The position numbers and the translations under genes were made by a program. The notes under the pieces are model-generated. The model worked only from the letters and a program-made list of their open reading frames with translations. It was not told the origin of the DNA and ran no database searches. From Pseudopyrenochaeta lycopersici (lineage: Eukaryota; Ascomycota; Dothideomycetes; Pleosporales; Pseudopyrenochaetaceae), in assembly GCA_003313425.1 (NCBI GenBank), contig NHZP01000029.1, positions 434,001 to 498,000 of the forward strand: a stretch of 64,000 bases of DNA, read 5' to 3'. Of this stretch, positions 48,401 through 59,672 are shown one piece after another. Positions within the stretch are counted from its first letter, which is position 1, and every line of letters begins with the position of its first letter.

Positions 48401-50494
48401 CCCATCGGCGCGAAGAAGGGTATGAACTATGTCTTCATCGCTGAGGCGAACAGCTATTTGCAGTGCTGTTTGACTACTACATATTTTTTGTCAGTATCAA
48501 ATCGAGTTTCGGGTGAATAAGATACAGTGGGTTGAAAACAATCCTTATACAAGACTTGGATTCTCAAGCAATTTTCTGATATCCTGGTGTGCAGCTGAAT
48601 TGCAATCGATGCATACGGACAGTCGAAACGAATAAAATAAGTGCAGTAGGGCCATGTGTTAGGAAAAATACGCACCTTCGATCCCTGAGGTTAGGATTGA
48701 CCCCGTCTTGAATCAGTGCTTCAATTTCTTTGAGATCCCCTGCGACAGCCGCGTGGAGCAAGCGACAAGTCTGCAAAGCCGACCGTATCAACATCACGAT
48801 TCTTAAAAAGTCTGCATCCTGAGAACTCGAGAACTGCAATGCATGCGCCAATTCCTTGCCCATTGTAACTGTTCGAACCGTCGCACCCAGAAATGTGCTC
48901 AATGAATCAAGAGGGGAATTCTGATTTTCGCCTCGTGCAAAAAATTGTGTGATGGGGAATTCGATGGCTATTCGTTTGGGGCTTGGTTGAACTTGCGTCT
49001 TGTGTGACGGGCTTACAGTATTGGTGCGGGTTCGTGACTGAGAAGCAAACCTTGTTCTTGCCATTTTTCTCAGTCGCTCCATGGTCGGACTGGTGGACAA
49101 GTCATTAAATATTTTGTCGCTTGCTTTCGCCCCGTACAGGTCAGCCAATACATGGGCACGGCTTTCAGATCTTTTGACAGAAGTCGCAAATAAGAATACT
49201 CCAGCAGTATGAGAGAGAAGGTTTTGGGCAGAAAAGGCCTTTAAGGAAGCTAGTGCTAGGGAATGAAGAATTATCAGCCCACCAAGAGTGTGGCCAAGAA
49301 ATATCATCGGTGCTTGGTGTTGTTTACGCATCTCTTGAAGGTAGTCATTTAGCTGCCCTGCTGCGGCCTCGAAATCGGGATCCACTGACAAAACAGGCCC
49401 GATATCAAAGCCCACGGTAATGATTCTAGAACCTGGAATGTGTTTTCGGAGCATGTCATGGTCTTGCAGCCAGTTTACTGGCCTCTCTCGATGTTGTCGC
49501 AACTCCATCCATGGCTGTGCAGCATTTGATTCATGAGAGATGTGAGAAAATATGGAGGGTAATCCTTCGCGTGGCTGTTTTCCTATATCCGTTCGGGCTC
49601 GCCGAATCTTCTTTACTGGGGCAGAGTCAGAGATTGTTACATCCGACTCGGCGAAATATCGAAATATGTCCAAATCGGCATCGCGATCACGAGATTTGTC
49701 GTATGAAGCGGAATGGTATATGTAGACCATGACAATATCGACGATGGGTCCAGTGTCGGTGACAGCGGAGCATCTTGACCTCATTCGCCATCCACCTTTC
49801 GGATGTGTTTCACTGGCGGTCCACGGCCGCGGTGTTGGAGTTTTCTGTTTAATTCCTTTCGAAATGCCAGCCGAAGCAGGATCATTATCCTTCTTCCGCT
49901 CAGGTACCAAGCTGATAGTACTATGCCTTCGTTCACGAGGCTTTGGCCGGTGTTTGGGGTCTCCACTCGACTCATTCAATAATTGGGTCTTTCCAACTAG
50001 TGGAACGGCCTTCTTAAGGCCTGATGGTAGCTCAAAAGGTGCGTCCGTATCGCCCGCTTCTGGCCCAATGATGACTATTCGAGGCACTCCAGGGTCCAAT
50101 GGGACGTCATCGTCATCAGTAGGATTAACCTTCGGGCGTGAATCGTTCCCTGATGAATGCAGCCAATCTGGGAGAAAAAACTCGGCCTGGGAGACAGGCT
50201 GTGCTGAGTACCTGTCTTCAAACTCCCGAAAGATATCCTCAGGCGTTTCGTCGGTCGGGTTCCCATTTCTAAGCGTGTTCAACAACTGGACCTTGTCATC
50301 GAAAGAGCCTAGTTTCTGAGACACATGTTCATGAGAGGGTTCCCCATCAACGGCATCGTTTTCAGCGCAGTCCGATATCAAGATTGTTGGGGTGTCTTCT
50401 GCATCACGCGCGCGAGGAACTTGGCTGTGATCAGCTCTGTAAATCAACAAATTCTAACATTGCAAGGTGTTGGCTTACTTTGACCAGCGTCCAT
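45476..50494 (-). CDS. hydrolase-like / ankyrin / CorA-like multidomain protein
   Basis: Eleven exons on the minus strand (50494-50479, 50434-48676, 48476-47924, 47873-47859, 47811-47734, 47694-47641, 47590-47244, 47198-46310, 46262-46167, 46112-45974, 45912-45476) give 1,460 residues. The N-terminus is long and disordered; then comes an alpha/beta-hydrolase (DUF676-like) region with GHTLGG (about 386-391), where the usual nucleophile Ser is Thr. Ankyrin repeats follow (LLHAAVAGDLKEIEALI, TALQIAVRLSDEDIVHTLL, TPLHHAVRSGNETIIRALL). The C-terminal half matches fungal CorA-like modules: NNMIWVEDL, IPYLSYEANFRQ, HVRRTLDQYYY, DQVVSRW, then two transmembrane helices (VFLPLSFMSSFFTISIAAF and ISLCVSIPLILFALN). 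Such proteins are widespread in fungi; a stress- or self-recognition role is plausible, not shown. The first exon (16 nt) and exon 4 (15 nt) are inferred from frame and pattern. Confidence 0.82.
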
Positions 50495-51260
50495 TTTATA
50501 GCCAGCTTACTCATGCCTCATGCCTCAGGCCTGAAGTTAGGATTATGATGTTGTCCAAGGTGCAGCGGCAAGGCTACGTGGGGGCGAAATTCGTCGCTGT
50601 TTACTGGATCGAACGCATTCCGCACACCACCACTAGCCCGCCAGGGCGGAATAAGGCAAAACTGGTGACGCATAGAGAGATCAAATTTTTGCGTTGCTCG
50701 ACTCAATACGTGGTAAAACATCCTTCAAGAGGGCCAAGATCGGACTCCGTTCAGTTGAGATGTCCGATACATGCTTTGATGAGTGCGAATGCAAACTTAG
50801 GATATGAAATTCCGTTACGTAATTCCGAGCCAGATTTAGTCTTGCCTATATACGTTCCTTTGGCTTGACTTGCTCAATCTCACTCCTTTCATTGTGGTTG
50901 CTTTTATTACCAAATTTGACTTTTTGGCTAATATTCTCCTATAAGGACACACCTAGTCGTTGATAGGAGCTTCGTGATTGAAGCAAGTGAGTAGCGAGAA
51001 GCACTGAGAGTGTTGTGACGGTAAAAGATGGGATATGTTATTGGGAACAGTTCCATGAGTAAAGAACAGGGGTGATCAAAGCAGTCAAAGATTGAGGAGG
51101 CTGACCTACCGCATTATAAAAAATCTACGTATGTGCTGAGATTGCGGGACCTTGACACGAATTCCACCTTGAGTAGGAATAATTTTTGCGTAAAACTCCA
51201 ATTTATTGAGCACTGTACTACTAATGCAGGCGAGCCAGAATCTAATGCATTTTTATCCAT
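50495..51260. other. intergenic region
   Basis: Upstream of the ankyrin/CorA-like gene and downstream of the GH94 gene on the same strand. A 133-codon plus-strand frame (50467-50868) has no family signal. TATA-like tataaaa at about 50494-50500 sits on the minus strand just before the inferred start. Confidence 0.35.
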
Positions 51261-53675
51261 CTACTTCCTCACAGCCAAGACCTTCTCAGAAGACTTGGGC
51301 AAGGAGACTTCTACTTTGTAAGTCTTTCCTGCCTCCACATTTTTGATGATATTACCATCCAATTGCTTTCCATCTACTACAACATCCACCTTTTGCGTGC
51401 CTGCGCGCTTGATGTGTACTTCAAACGTCGCATCTCTGAATTGCCTTGTCGCTTTCATCTCGTTCCAGTGGCTCGGGAGCTTAGGGTCAACCTTCAAGCC
51501 TTCCCTGACACCACTCAATCCACAAAGGCCTTCTATAAAACACCTGTACACCCAAGAAACTGTTCCTGTATTGAACAGTTGCGAGCTCCTTCCGGCTGTG
51601 CGATCTAGCTTCTTGATGCCATGACCGCCGCGGTAATAATTCGGGATGAATATTGGTAACTGGCCACGCCGAATGAGATCATCTTCATCAGGACCTGGTA
51701 TCATTTTGCGTAGGGCAGAGTATGCACGATCTACCTCGCCGATACCATACAGCGCCCAAGCGTAGAAAGCAGCTGCGTGGTTGTATACACTACCGTTCTC
51801 GCCCTGGCCAGGATATTTTTGTGTAACGCGACCAACGTCTTCACGCATGCCGGTGTATGGAGGACCAAACATGACCACACCGTATGGCGTGTTGAGATGC
51901 TCATCAATTTGTGGCAAAATTTTTGAGATTTGCTCGGGTGACGCAGCGCCTCCGAGCATCGACCAGGCTTGCGGGTTCAGCCAGATTCGTCCTTCTTTAT
52001 CATCCTTGATACCAAAAGTAACGTTATCGTCGGTAATACCTCGAGCGTACCAGTCGCCATCCCAAAGATGTTCATTGGCTGATTCGTTGGCGTCTTCTGC
52101 ACCGGAGCGGTATTTGGCGGCGACTTCGGGCTTGTTGACTCGTTCACACACGGACGCCCAAAGGTTCACAGCGTACGCTGTAGCAACGGTGAGCCAGCCC
52201 GATACACCGACACCCTTTGGGCCAACCATGTTCATTGGATCGCACCAGTCGCCTTGTGCAATGTACGACAGGCCACGATCGTCACGCGCATTTGATGACA
52301 GGAGCCAGTCCATCGCACGGCTTAGGCGTTCGAACACGGTGTAAGTGTCTCCGTACATACTTGTAACCTTCTCATCGAGCAAAGCATAGTCACCCGTCTC
52401 GCTGAGATAAATCTCTAGTGCAATCGGAAGCCAAACACAATGGTCCGTGTGCGGAATTTGATTGATGTATTTCAACACCGCGCCTTTGGCTAGCAGGATA
52501 CCATCCGGCATCGACCCGTTCTTCTCCTGTTGGCCGACTGCAGTGATGATTGCTTTGCGGCAGACTTCTGGTCTAATAAAACTCATGCCCATATTGTCTT
52601 GTAGATAGTTCCTTGTTTGCGGATCAGTTGTGAGGCGATTTACGTCGCCGTGATAGTACAGTTGGCGTGGAAGCCAATTGTTGACGAAATTGTCAAGGTC
52701 CTTGTCTGGCGTCTCAAGACGTAGGCAGCCGTTGCCTCGCTGAATATAGCTCTCGTAGTCTTTGGCTGCCTGTGCGAAAGCAGCTTTACTAAGATACTTC
52801 TTCCGCATGTCAAGTATCTCTAGCTCATCAAACGCAGGACCGAAGAGAAATCGATATTCTCTGCTCTCATTCGCCTTCAAGTCAGCCCAGTACTGAACGA
52901 CTGCTGTTGGTGTTTCATAACGGGCATCGCTGTTGCTTAACTGCTGCTCTTTTAATGCTGACGGAGCCTGCAATCCTCCCTCGCCTTCAAAGGCTTCTTG
53001 TTTTGCTTCCCATGCTACTGGGGTCGTTTCGCAGATTAGATACGTCTTGTCCTTGAGGAATTTTGTCTTTGGGTAGTCTTCCGCCTTCTGATACGGAGTT
53101 TTGCTACTGCCAACGATGCCGCCCACATCTTCGTTCCACTCCGCCTCCTGGTTCATCCACGACATATATCCGAAAGGGAAATAAGGGTATATGCTTAGAT
53201 TGCGTCTACGATCGGACAGATTGGTGACCTTGATGCTCCACAGCTCCGCTACATCATCTGTTGGCAACAGGAAGGTCATTTCAACGCGAACGTCGAGTTT
53301 CTCTACCACCCACTTGATGTCACTCTTGCCAACAGAGAAGGTAAATCGGTCCAGCTTAGCTCTCACAGGTTCATAGGGCGCAGAGAAAAGCTCGTTCGTT
53401 TCCTCGTCTTTGACATACACGAACCGGCCCGGATGATGCGCATAGTAATTCTGCTCCGGCTGCATGAAAGTCTTCGCCTCGAGGTTTGGTGCGTAGGCAT
53501 ACTTCGCTGGCTCTGGTTGCATGAATTGTGCAGTTGCGAAGCCACGGCAGGTTACTTGAATCATCATACGCTGATTCCAAAGAAATGCGCCCGCTTTAGA
53601 CATTGCGGTTGGACTTGTGAGCTCATATCGCTCGCCGTTCTCTGTTGGTTGGATCATATTGGGTCGTAGGTACAT
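51261..53675 (-). CDS. GH94 phosphorylase, probable cellobionic-acid phosphorylase
   Basis: One intronless frame of 804 residues. The architecture is GH94: an N-terminal beta-sandwich (WSIKVTNLSDRRRNLSIYPYFPFG), a helical linker and an (alpha/alpha)6 barrel. The general-acid motif is GDWCDPMN, with D479 as the likely catalytic acid; GSMPDG, DHCVWLPIAL, YNHAAAFYAWALY and GTVSWVYRCFIEGLCG line the barrel. Most GH94 enzymes are bacterial and cleave cellobiose, chitobiose or cellodextrin with phosphate; Neurospora has a GH94 cellobionic-acid phosphorylase, the closest known fungal case. It would convert cellobionic acid and phosphate into glucose-1-phosphate and gluconate inside the cell. There is no signal peptide. 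The start may be M1 or M7. The lack of introns and the bacterial family suggest old transfer. Confidence 0.85.
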   Translation of the reverse strand: MYLRPNMIQPTENGERYELTSPTAMSKAGAFLWNQRMMIQVTCRGFATAQFMQPEPAKYAYAPNLEAKTFMQPEQNYYAHHPGRFVYVKDEETNELFSAPYEPVRAKLDRFTFSVGKSDIKWVVEKLDVRVEMTFLLPTDDVAELWSIKVTNLSDRRRNLSIYPYFPFGYMSWMNQEAEWNEDVGGIVGSSKTPYQKAEDYPKTKFLKDKTYLICETTPVAWEAKQEAFEGEGGLQAPSALKEQQLSNSDARYETPTAVVQYWADLKANESREYRFLFGPAFDELEILDMRKKYLSKAAFAQAAKDYESYIQRGNGCLRLETPDKDLDNFVNNWLPRQLYYHGDVNRLTTDPQTRNYLQDNMGMSFIRPEVCRKAIITAVGQQEKNGSMPDGILLAKGAVLKYINQIPHTDHCVWLPIALEIYLSETGDYALLDEKVTSMYGDTYTVFERLSRAMDWLLSSNARDDRGLSYIAQGDWCDPMNMVGPKGVGVSGWLTVATAYAVNLWASVCERVNKPEVAAKYRSGAEDANESANEHLWDGDWYARGITDDNVTFGIKDDKEGRIWLNPQAWSMLGGAASPEQISKILPQIDEHLNTPYGVVMFGPPYTGMREDVGRVTQKYPGQGENGSVYNHAAAFYAWALYGIGEVDRAYSALRKMIPGPDEDDLIRRGQLPIFIPNYYRGGHGIKKLDRTAGRSSQLFNTGTVSWVYRCFIEGLCGLSGVREGLKVDPKLPSHWNEMKATRQFRDATFEVHIKRAGTQKVDVVVDGKQLDGNIIKNVEAGKTYKVEVSLPKSSEKVLAVRK

Positions 53676-54711
53676 TGAAAGATTCTATAGTGCCCACGGT
53701 GGCTCTTTATACCACAAAAAGGCTGGTTGGTTATACAGAGACGTAAGGGCCGACATGGCTGAGGAGGCTAAGCTTACTGAGTTTAGTGACACAACAGAAG
53801 GAAACTGGCACGCGGGAAGCGAATTTGAGAGGAGGAAAGTCTAATTTTTCCGCCGTCCTAGTCTTCCATGCAAGGACAAGCCTCGAAGCGGAATGATGAC
53901 TGAGAATGTCAATTGAGACAAATGAGAGTTGTTGATAGTTCTGTTGAGGATATGCAAAATGGAGCAAGCTCAGAACAAACTCAGAAATGAAAGACCCGCC
54001 GATGTGCAGAGCAGAAACGGAACAGCGAAGGATTTTCGGGGAACAGTCAGCTGTCGGTGACGGTTCATATAAGGTTCGAAGTACAATAACCCGCACCGCG
54101 TGGGGCTAAGCGAGTAGCGGTGTGGGGTTCAGCCTGAAAAGGAACGTTGTAAGCGCGGAGGCGGTTATCCGGTCCGTAACGCCTTTAGCCAGCCGCGAGG
54201 CAAATCGTGTGGTTGAAAAGATCAGCAATAATAACGCAAAAACGCATCTCCATATTCGAAGATGCACAAAAACTAAGTTGGATCTTCATCATGTGCTAGG
54301 GGGAGATGTTTGCCGGTGGCATGGGATCGAGTCTGTCGCCTGCACCGCAACACATGATCATGGTGTCCGTAGCCCACCCCGAGAGAGTAGGAGAACACGA
54401 GGTCAGCTGTTGCCGAAGTCCGAAGTATGGGCAGACCTTGCCGGAGAAATGTAAAGTGACCAAGACTCGGTACCCGAATGATGAAGTCTGGGCATGCAAC
54501 TTGCTGCAGCCTTGAAGAAAGTGTTGGGTAGTGCGCGACGCCGCAACGTCGCCGCAGGTGCGGTGATTGGCCCATCCAAAGTATTGGATCACTCTAATCG
54601 AATGAAAGCAAAAAAAAAGCAGTTGTCAGAATGTGTGGCAAAGCGGTGTGAACGACGTAATAGCGACGCGGATGTAATTACTGAGAAAGTCGAAGTCTGC
54701 AAGGCCCATGC
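53676..54711. other. intergenic region
   Basis: Promoter side of the GH94 gene and 3' side of the WD40-type gene. Overlapping frames of about 100 codons in several phases at 54273-54592 are not supported. No repeat or RNA gene seen. Confidence 0.4.
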
Positions 54712-56418
54712 TCACCCGGCAGTCCAAAGTTTAGCTCCCTTCTCAGCCCAAGCATCCCTGCCAGGCTCATGCTTGGGGGATTCCTTGATCGCTTCCTTCG
54801 TGATCTTGACATACTTACCTGTCTCCGGAAAAGGCTTCTTCTCAGGAACAACAATAGGCGTCTCTTTCTCCCACCATGACGGGTAAGCAGCGACACTGTT
54901 TCGCCAGTACCTTGCTTTTCCATCCCCATCCACACTGAGATAGTAGTCTTCTCCTCCATCCTCTTGTAAAAGGCCATAAAATCCGGCATCTACCCAAGCA
55001 GTACTCCCCTCACCCTTGGGCCGCCTGAACAGCTCTTTGGCATTGGTCTGCATATTATATACTAGTTTTGTGCCATCTGAACTTTCGAGATACAACAGTC
55101 GTCCTTCATCCATCCATCCGATATTGTCAATTCCAGTCATAGAAAGGCCAATCGTGTCATTGCCCATGCTGAAATGCTGGGTGACTGTTCCAATCCCCTG
55201 AAGACCACCGACCACGTTCCAGACATAAGCATCCATGCCGGCACAAAAGGCAACCTCGTACCGATCAGGGTGCCACTCGAAGCTGCGGCACCAGTTGGTT
55301 AGTGCCTCCTGGAACGTTGAGACCTTCCGTCCATCAACAACTTCATGCACCTGGATCTTGTGACCATTTTTCGAGCTCCATATGATGAACTTGGAGTCCG
55401 GAGAGAACGACCCCGCCCAGCTTTGACCTCCTGAGTGCTCTGTAGCCCATACGATATCGCCTGTGGAGGTTGAATACATGCGCAAAGTCCCGTCCAAGGA
55501 TACAGAGGCAGTATATCGGTTATCAGGGCTTATCGCTAACCACATGATGGTATCAGTATGCCCGGAGAGACGGTGGACCTCCTTGCAAGTATCTATATCG
55601 TATATGACTACTTGTGGATAGGTTTCAGGTTCATGTTGTCCATTTTGAATTATCTTGTTCGTCGAATGATAGAGGAGCCACTTCCCTTCACTGCTGAACA
55701 CGGTTGACTTGAAGTTCCCAAGTGAAGCATTGTTGAGGACTGTGTTGTGTCTTCTGCGGTGATCTGCCGCTACCTGACCCAGTGCCTTAGCAAAATCCGC
55801 ATGTAGAGTAGAAGCATCAATGAATTCCTTTCTCCACTCGTGATTTGTTGTAAGTTCAGGTACTATCGCCTCGATGGCTTTCGATGCAAAAGCAGCAGGA
55901 TCAATTGGCTCTTCCTCATCCAAAAGACGACCATTTTGGTCTAGATCCCATAGTATGAGCTTGTTGTCTTCATTTCCGCGACGGAACGCTTCGTCCGATA
56001 TACTGCTGATAATGGTGTAGGCAGGCTTTCCGTACAGCTTATCTGCGTCTTTGATGGTATCTTCGGTGATTTCCTTTCTATTCGCCATGGGTCTGAATGC
56101 GAGACGACCTGTTCCCTCAAGGACCTGACGCAATTCTTTTGACGCGATGTCATAAACTAAGATACGCTCCGTGGAGCAGCTGATAGCCAATAGCTTCTTA
56201 TCGGGACTAATAGCACTATGATAGCTCAGATATGTGCTCTCACCATCTTCCTTGATGTCAACACCAAAGTCAAGAGATCCCGGGTCTCGCCCCCACTCCT
56301 TCGGGTGCCCTGAGGCATATTGAGCTGATTGTCCGTCAAGCTCGAAATCGTGCACTGGGTTGTCTGGGAAAATGTAATCCCTCAGAAAGTCTTTGCGTGT
56401 AATACAATAAGGAGCCAT
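54712..56418 (-). CDS. WD40-like beta-propeller protein
   Basis: One intronless frame of 568 residues from the ATG of MAPYCITRK; the open frame extends upstream only through a non-ATG codon. Several WD-type blades are visible: LLAISCSTERILVYDIAS, LSGHTDTIMWLAISPDNRYTASVSLDGTLRMYS, SFSPDSKFIIWSSKNG, FEWHPDRYEVAFCAG. Between blades two and three lies a long helical insert (LTTNHEWRKEFIDASTLHADFAKALGQVAADHRRRHN). The C-terminus ends in a charged Lys/Pro segment. It resembles a group of fungal WD40 proteins annotated only as hypothetical; it is probably cytosolic. The propeller suggests a protein-binding scaffold, but the partner is unknown. Confidence 0.85.
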   Translation of the reverse strand: MAPYCITRKDFLRDYIFPDNPVHDFELDGQSAQYASGHPKEWGRDPGSLDFGVDIKEDGESTYLSYHSAISPDKKLLAISCSTERILVYDIASKELRQVLEGTGRLAFRPMANRKEITEDTIKDADKLYGKPAYTIISSISDEAFRRGNEDNKLILWDLDQNGRLLDEEEPIDPAAFASKAIEAIVPELTTNHEWRKEFIDASTLHADFAKALGQVAADHRRRHNTVLNNASLGNFKSTVFSSEGKWLLYHSTNKIIQNGQHEPETYPQVVIYDIDTCKEVHRLSGHTDTIMWLAISPDNRYTASVSLDGTLRMYSTSTGDIVWATEHSGGQSWAGSFSPDSKFIIWSSKNGHKIQVHEVVDGRKVSTFQEALTNWCRSFEWHPDRYEVAFCAGMDAYVWNVVGGLQGIGTVTQHFSMGNDTIGLSMTGIDNIGWMDEGRLLYLESSDGTKLVYNMQTNAKELFRRPKGEGSTAWVDAGFYGLLQEDGGEDYYLSVDGDGKARYWRNSVAAYPSWWEKETPIVVPEKKPFPETGKYVKITKEAIKESPKHEPGRDAWAEKGAKLWTAG

Positions 56419-58248
56419 TTTGAAAGACAAGCTGATAAAATTGCGAGTACGATGGGTAGCGTAGAGGGTTTTCAATATGTTTGCTGCCTAGAGCTCCGCA
56501 CGCGGAACCGGGTGGCGAATGACGTTACACCACTTTTAGGTCAACAACAACTAGGTGGGTATCGTTTAAACCAACTTGTACATGGATTGTGTTCTAGCAT
56601 AGAGTACAATGTGTATCAGCAAGCTCTGTTCAACATATGAGAAAGACACAATGCCGCCGGATGTCAGAAAGTATGTATGAACCGAAACGAACGCCAATTC
56701 CACATGGTGCGGCCCGCCCATCGATGCTCAACCTGTTAAAATAACAGGTAACACAGAGGGCGCAGCGACAAGGCAAAGACGCCATAAAGGCTCGAAGTCT
56801 CTTTACTATCGACGAGCCACAGCTGCGGAGTAGCTTGTGCTGGTCGAGTACGAGAAACGTTGATCTTGGGCATTGCCTTTGTCCAGCAGTCATCTATCAG
56901 AAGATATTGGGACGAGTCCCGGATGCTGAACCCACAAACGAAGCCTAAAGACGACGAATGCGTTACGCCCTTGTACAAAAGCAGGCCACCTTGGCACATT
57001 TCCCAATGTGGATCTGCGGTCTAGACGATGTTAATACAAAGTCTTGCATCACAAACAGGTGGTTGCTGCGAGTCACAGGTCGTTGGTTGGACCCTTCCAG
57101 AGAGCCATGCCTAGTTCGAGCAACAACGAATCGTATCTCTAGCATGTCCAGTGTACTATAGAGCAGCCTGAACTCATGGGTATTCGGACCTTTCAGGCGA
57201 TAAATCGCGGTTCATCGTTGAACCTAGAACTGATATTAGAGATAAACAAACTATGAGAGTTGTCGCGCTTCCGACACACGCTTGGGACGCGTTGTGCTCG
57301 CCACTGGAATCTCATTAGGCTCAACGTGTCAGGGCACACTGATTTGGGACTTCGGTGGTATGCATATGATTAAGGATTCGATGATTTCGTATCGACGTCG
57401 ATGATGGATTGATGGAAGGTGATGCAGACCTCGAGGAAAGAAAGTCTCAACTTTAGCGTGTCAGCTAGCGCCCATTTTCAGGGCTAGCGTCATTCCCTTT
57501 GTGATGAGCTGCGTTCACGAAAGCTGCACCCTGTAAAGCCTACCTATAATCAGCGGAATTAACCTGAAATCTTAGGGGCACATTGCAAAAAATCTTCTGG
57601 TTTTATTTGTAGCCATTAAGTACACGTCAGAGTCCTGGAGGGACGTCTTTGACAGCTGTCAAAATATAACTGAAATACGGCGTTAACACCCCCAAAATTG
57701 AAAGTATATTGCCGTATCTTCAGAACTGTAACTTAGATCACCTACGCCCATGAACCATGCTCTAGATATTCATGAAGTACTATATATACACTTCAAGACT
57801 TGTTATTAGCCGTTGTGAAGGTGTCAATGCACGATTCTGCTAATCTCATGAATTGGAAGTGCGCGGGTTCATACAGCTCATGAATTGAACAGGATTGAGT
57901 CGAGTTAGTATTGCAGGTATAACCCTTCAAGCGGCCTTGAGTAGGCGTGCTTGTCGAGTCCACGGGCAGCATAGGCTAAGCAAAGTCACGGGGTTAACGA
58001 CCCTAGCCAAGAACTAACTCCGGGAATAGGATGGCTAGATAGGTTAAGTACTTGGCGAAGCTCGACTGGGAAAGTTCCTCTTCAATCACCATGTCACTCC
58101 ATCGCTCAGTAACTGCACAATGGCCGCTTTCCCTTGCCAACTTCCTGTATATTGGTCGCATCGATTCTTATTGCCTTTTTCGTTAAGGTCCGTAAAGATA
58201 GATGCACGACGACGAAATTGCAATTTCAAGCAGCAATCTTTGCGACTC
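56419..58248. other. 1.8 kb intergenic region
   Basis: Upstream of both the WD40-type and the hydrolase genes. Frames of up to 103 codons (56329-57161) show no domain or bias. The stretch 57560-57830 is AT-rich with tatata tracts. No RNA gene or repeat found. An alternative upstream ATG for the hydrolase lies at 58120. Confidence 0.4.
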
Positions 58249-59672
58249 ATGTCAACCCGCTTCCGCGTTGTCGAACACGTCGTAAATTGTGCTCATACAC
58301 GGGAGTACCCGGCTGCAACCACAAATGGAGACAATGACCGCCCCAAGCTTGCTGTCAAGCAATACCTCCCTCTTGACAATCCCCAACCGCAAGTAGGGGA
58401 TGTGACGATCATCGCAGCTCATGCAAATGGCTTTCCAAAGGTTTAAACCTCTACAATCTTGCTTCGATACCTCAACAATCTAACGTGGGCAACCTTAGGA
58501 GCTATATGAGCCGCTTTGGGATGATATCCACCATGAAGCAGAGAAAAATGGGTTCAAAATCAGAAGTATATGGATTGCAGATATATGGAACCAAGGTCAA
58601 TCAGGCGTAATGAATGAAAATATATTAGGCAACGATCGTCAGTGCCATCTTGAGATGGGACACTACTGGTGCCTGCAACTGACATCTATGCAGCTAGCTG
58701 GTTCGACCACTCCCGAGACTTGATGGCACTTATAAACGAGAAACAAAACGAAATGCCTCATCCCCTTGTCGGCATTGGCCACAGCGTTGGTGGGACGCAA
58801 CTGTACCTATCAATATACCCTAATACCTAGGATGCTGACTAACGAGTAACAGTACTCATCTTGCGCTTTCGCATCCTCGACTCTTCCGATCACTTGTGCT
58901 TCTAGATCCCGTGATCCAACATCGAAATGGAGGCATCTTGCCCGCGACGCTTTCGACTCGCCGTCGAGAGATATGGCCGTCTAGGCAGGCCGCAGCAGAT
59001 AAGATGAGGGCTTCTCCATTCTTTCAATCCTGGGACCCTCGAGTGCTCGATTCTTGGATTGAGTATGGGCTTAGAGAGGTTCCAACTGAGCTATTTCCCG
59101 TCAAAGATGCCTCTGATACCCGTGTGACACTGACTACAACAAAGCATCAGGAGCTCTTTACCTTCATTCGTCCATTGTATCGAAATGAACCAAACGAGCG
59201 CTTTGTGGACTTTGACCCTGCCTTGCAAACTGAACACCCTGAATACCAATTCTACCGGAGCGAACCCGCAAAAGTCTTTGATTTGCTTCCGGAGTTACGT
59301 CCTAGCACGCTCTATGTATTCGGTGAAACATCTGAATTTTCTCCCCCGCATGAAAGAGAGGCAAAGATGCGAAGTACAGGGGTGGGCGTTGGCGGCAGTG
59401 GAGGCCGTGCAGCGGGAAGAGTGCAACAAAAAGTCTTGGATTGTGGCCACCTGATGGCAATGCAGCAAGTGCAACAAAGCGCAAAAGCAGCTTCGGAGTT
59501 TCTTGGGCTAGAGCTTGCGCGATACAAAAAGGAGACAGATGCCTTTTCACAATATTGGAACTCTCAGAGCAGGGTCCAGAAAGCCACTATCGATTCAAGA
59601 TGGATTGAGGAGGTCGAACCAAAGACAAAAGAGCAGATGGAGAAGCCTGTGGGATTTGTTTCAAAGCTCTGA
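58249..59672 (+). CDS. peroxisomal alpha/beta hydrolase (toxin-biosynthesis AKT2-like family)
   Basis: Four exons (58249-58440, 58499-58637, 58694-58802, 58853-59672) give 419 residues. The fold is alpha/beta hydrolase: VTIIAAHANGFPK with the oxyanion loop, WIADIWNQGQSG, nucleophile elbow GIGHSVGG (S141), LVLLDPVIQ, and a late CGHLMAMQQ holding the catalytic His. The protein ends in SKL, a textbook PTS1 peroxisomal signal. Related peroxisomal hydrolases are known from host-selective toxin loci of Alternaria and, more widely, from fatty-acid metabolism; no polyketide synthase is nearby, so a lipid or ester substrate is as likely. An in-frame ATG at 58120 would add 43 residues. Confidence 0.88.

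Noticed and set aside
50467..50868. 133-codon plus-strand ORF
   Set aside because: It runs antisense over the first exon of the ankyrin/CorA-like gene and matches no family.
54273..54592. Overlapping 98-110-codon frames in several phases
   Set aside because: Frames in opposite strands are equally long; nothing supports any one of them.
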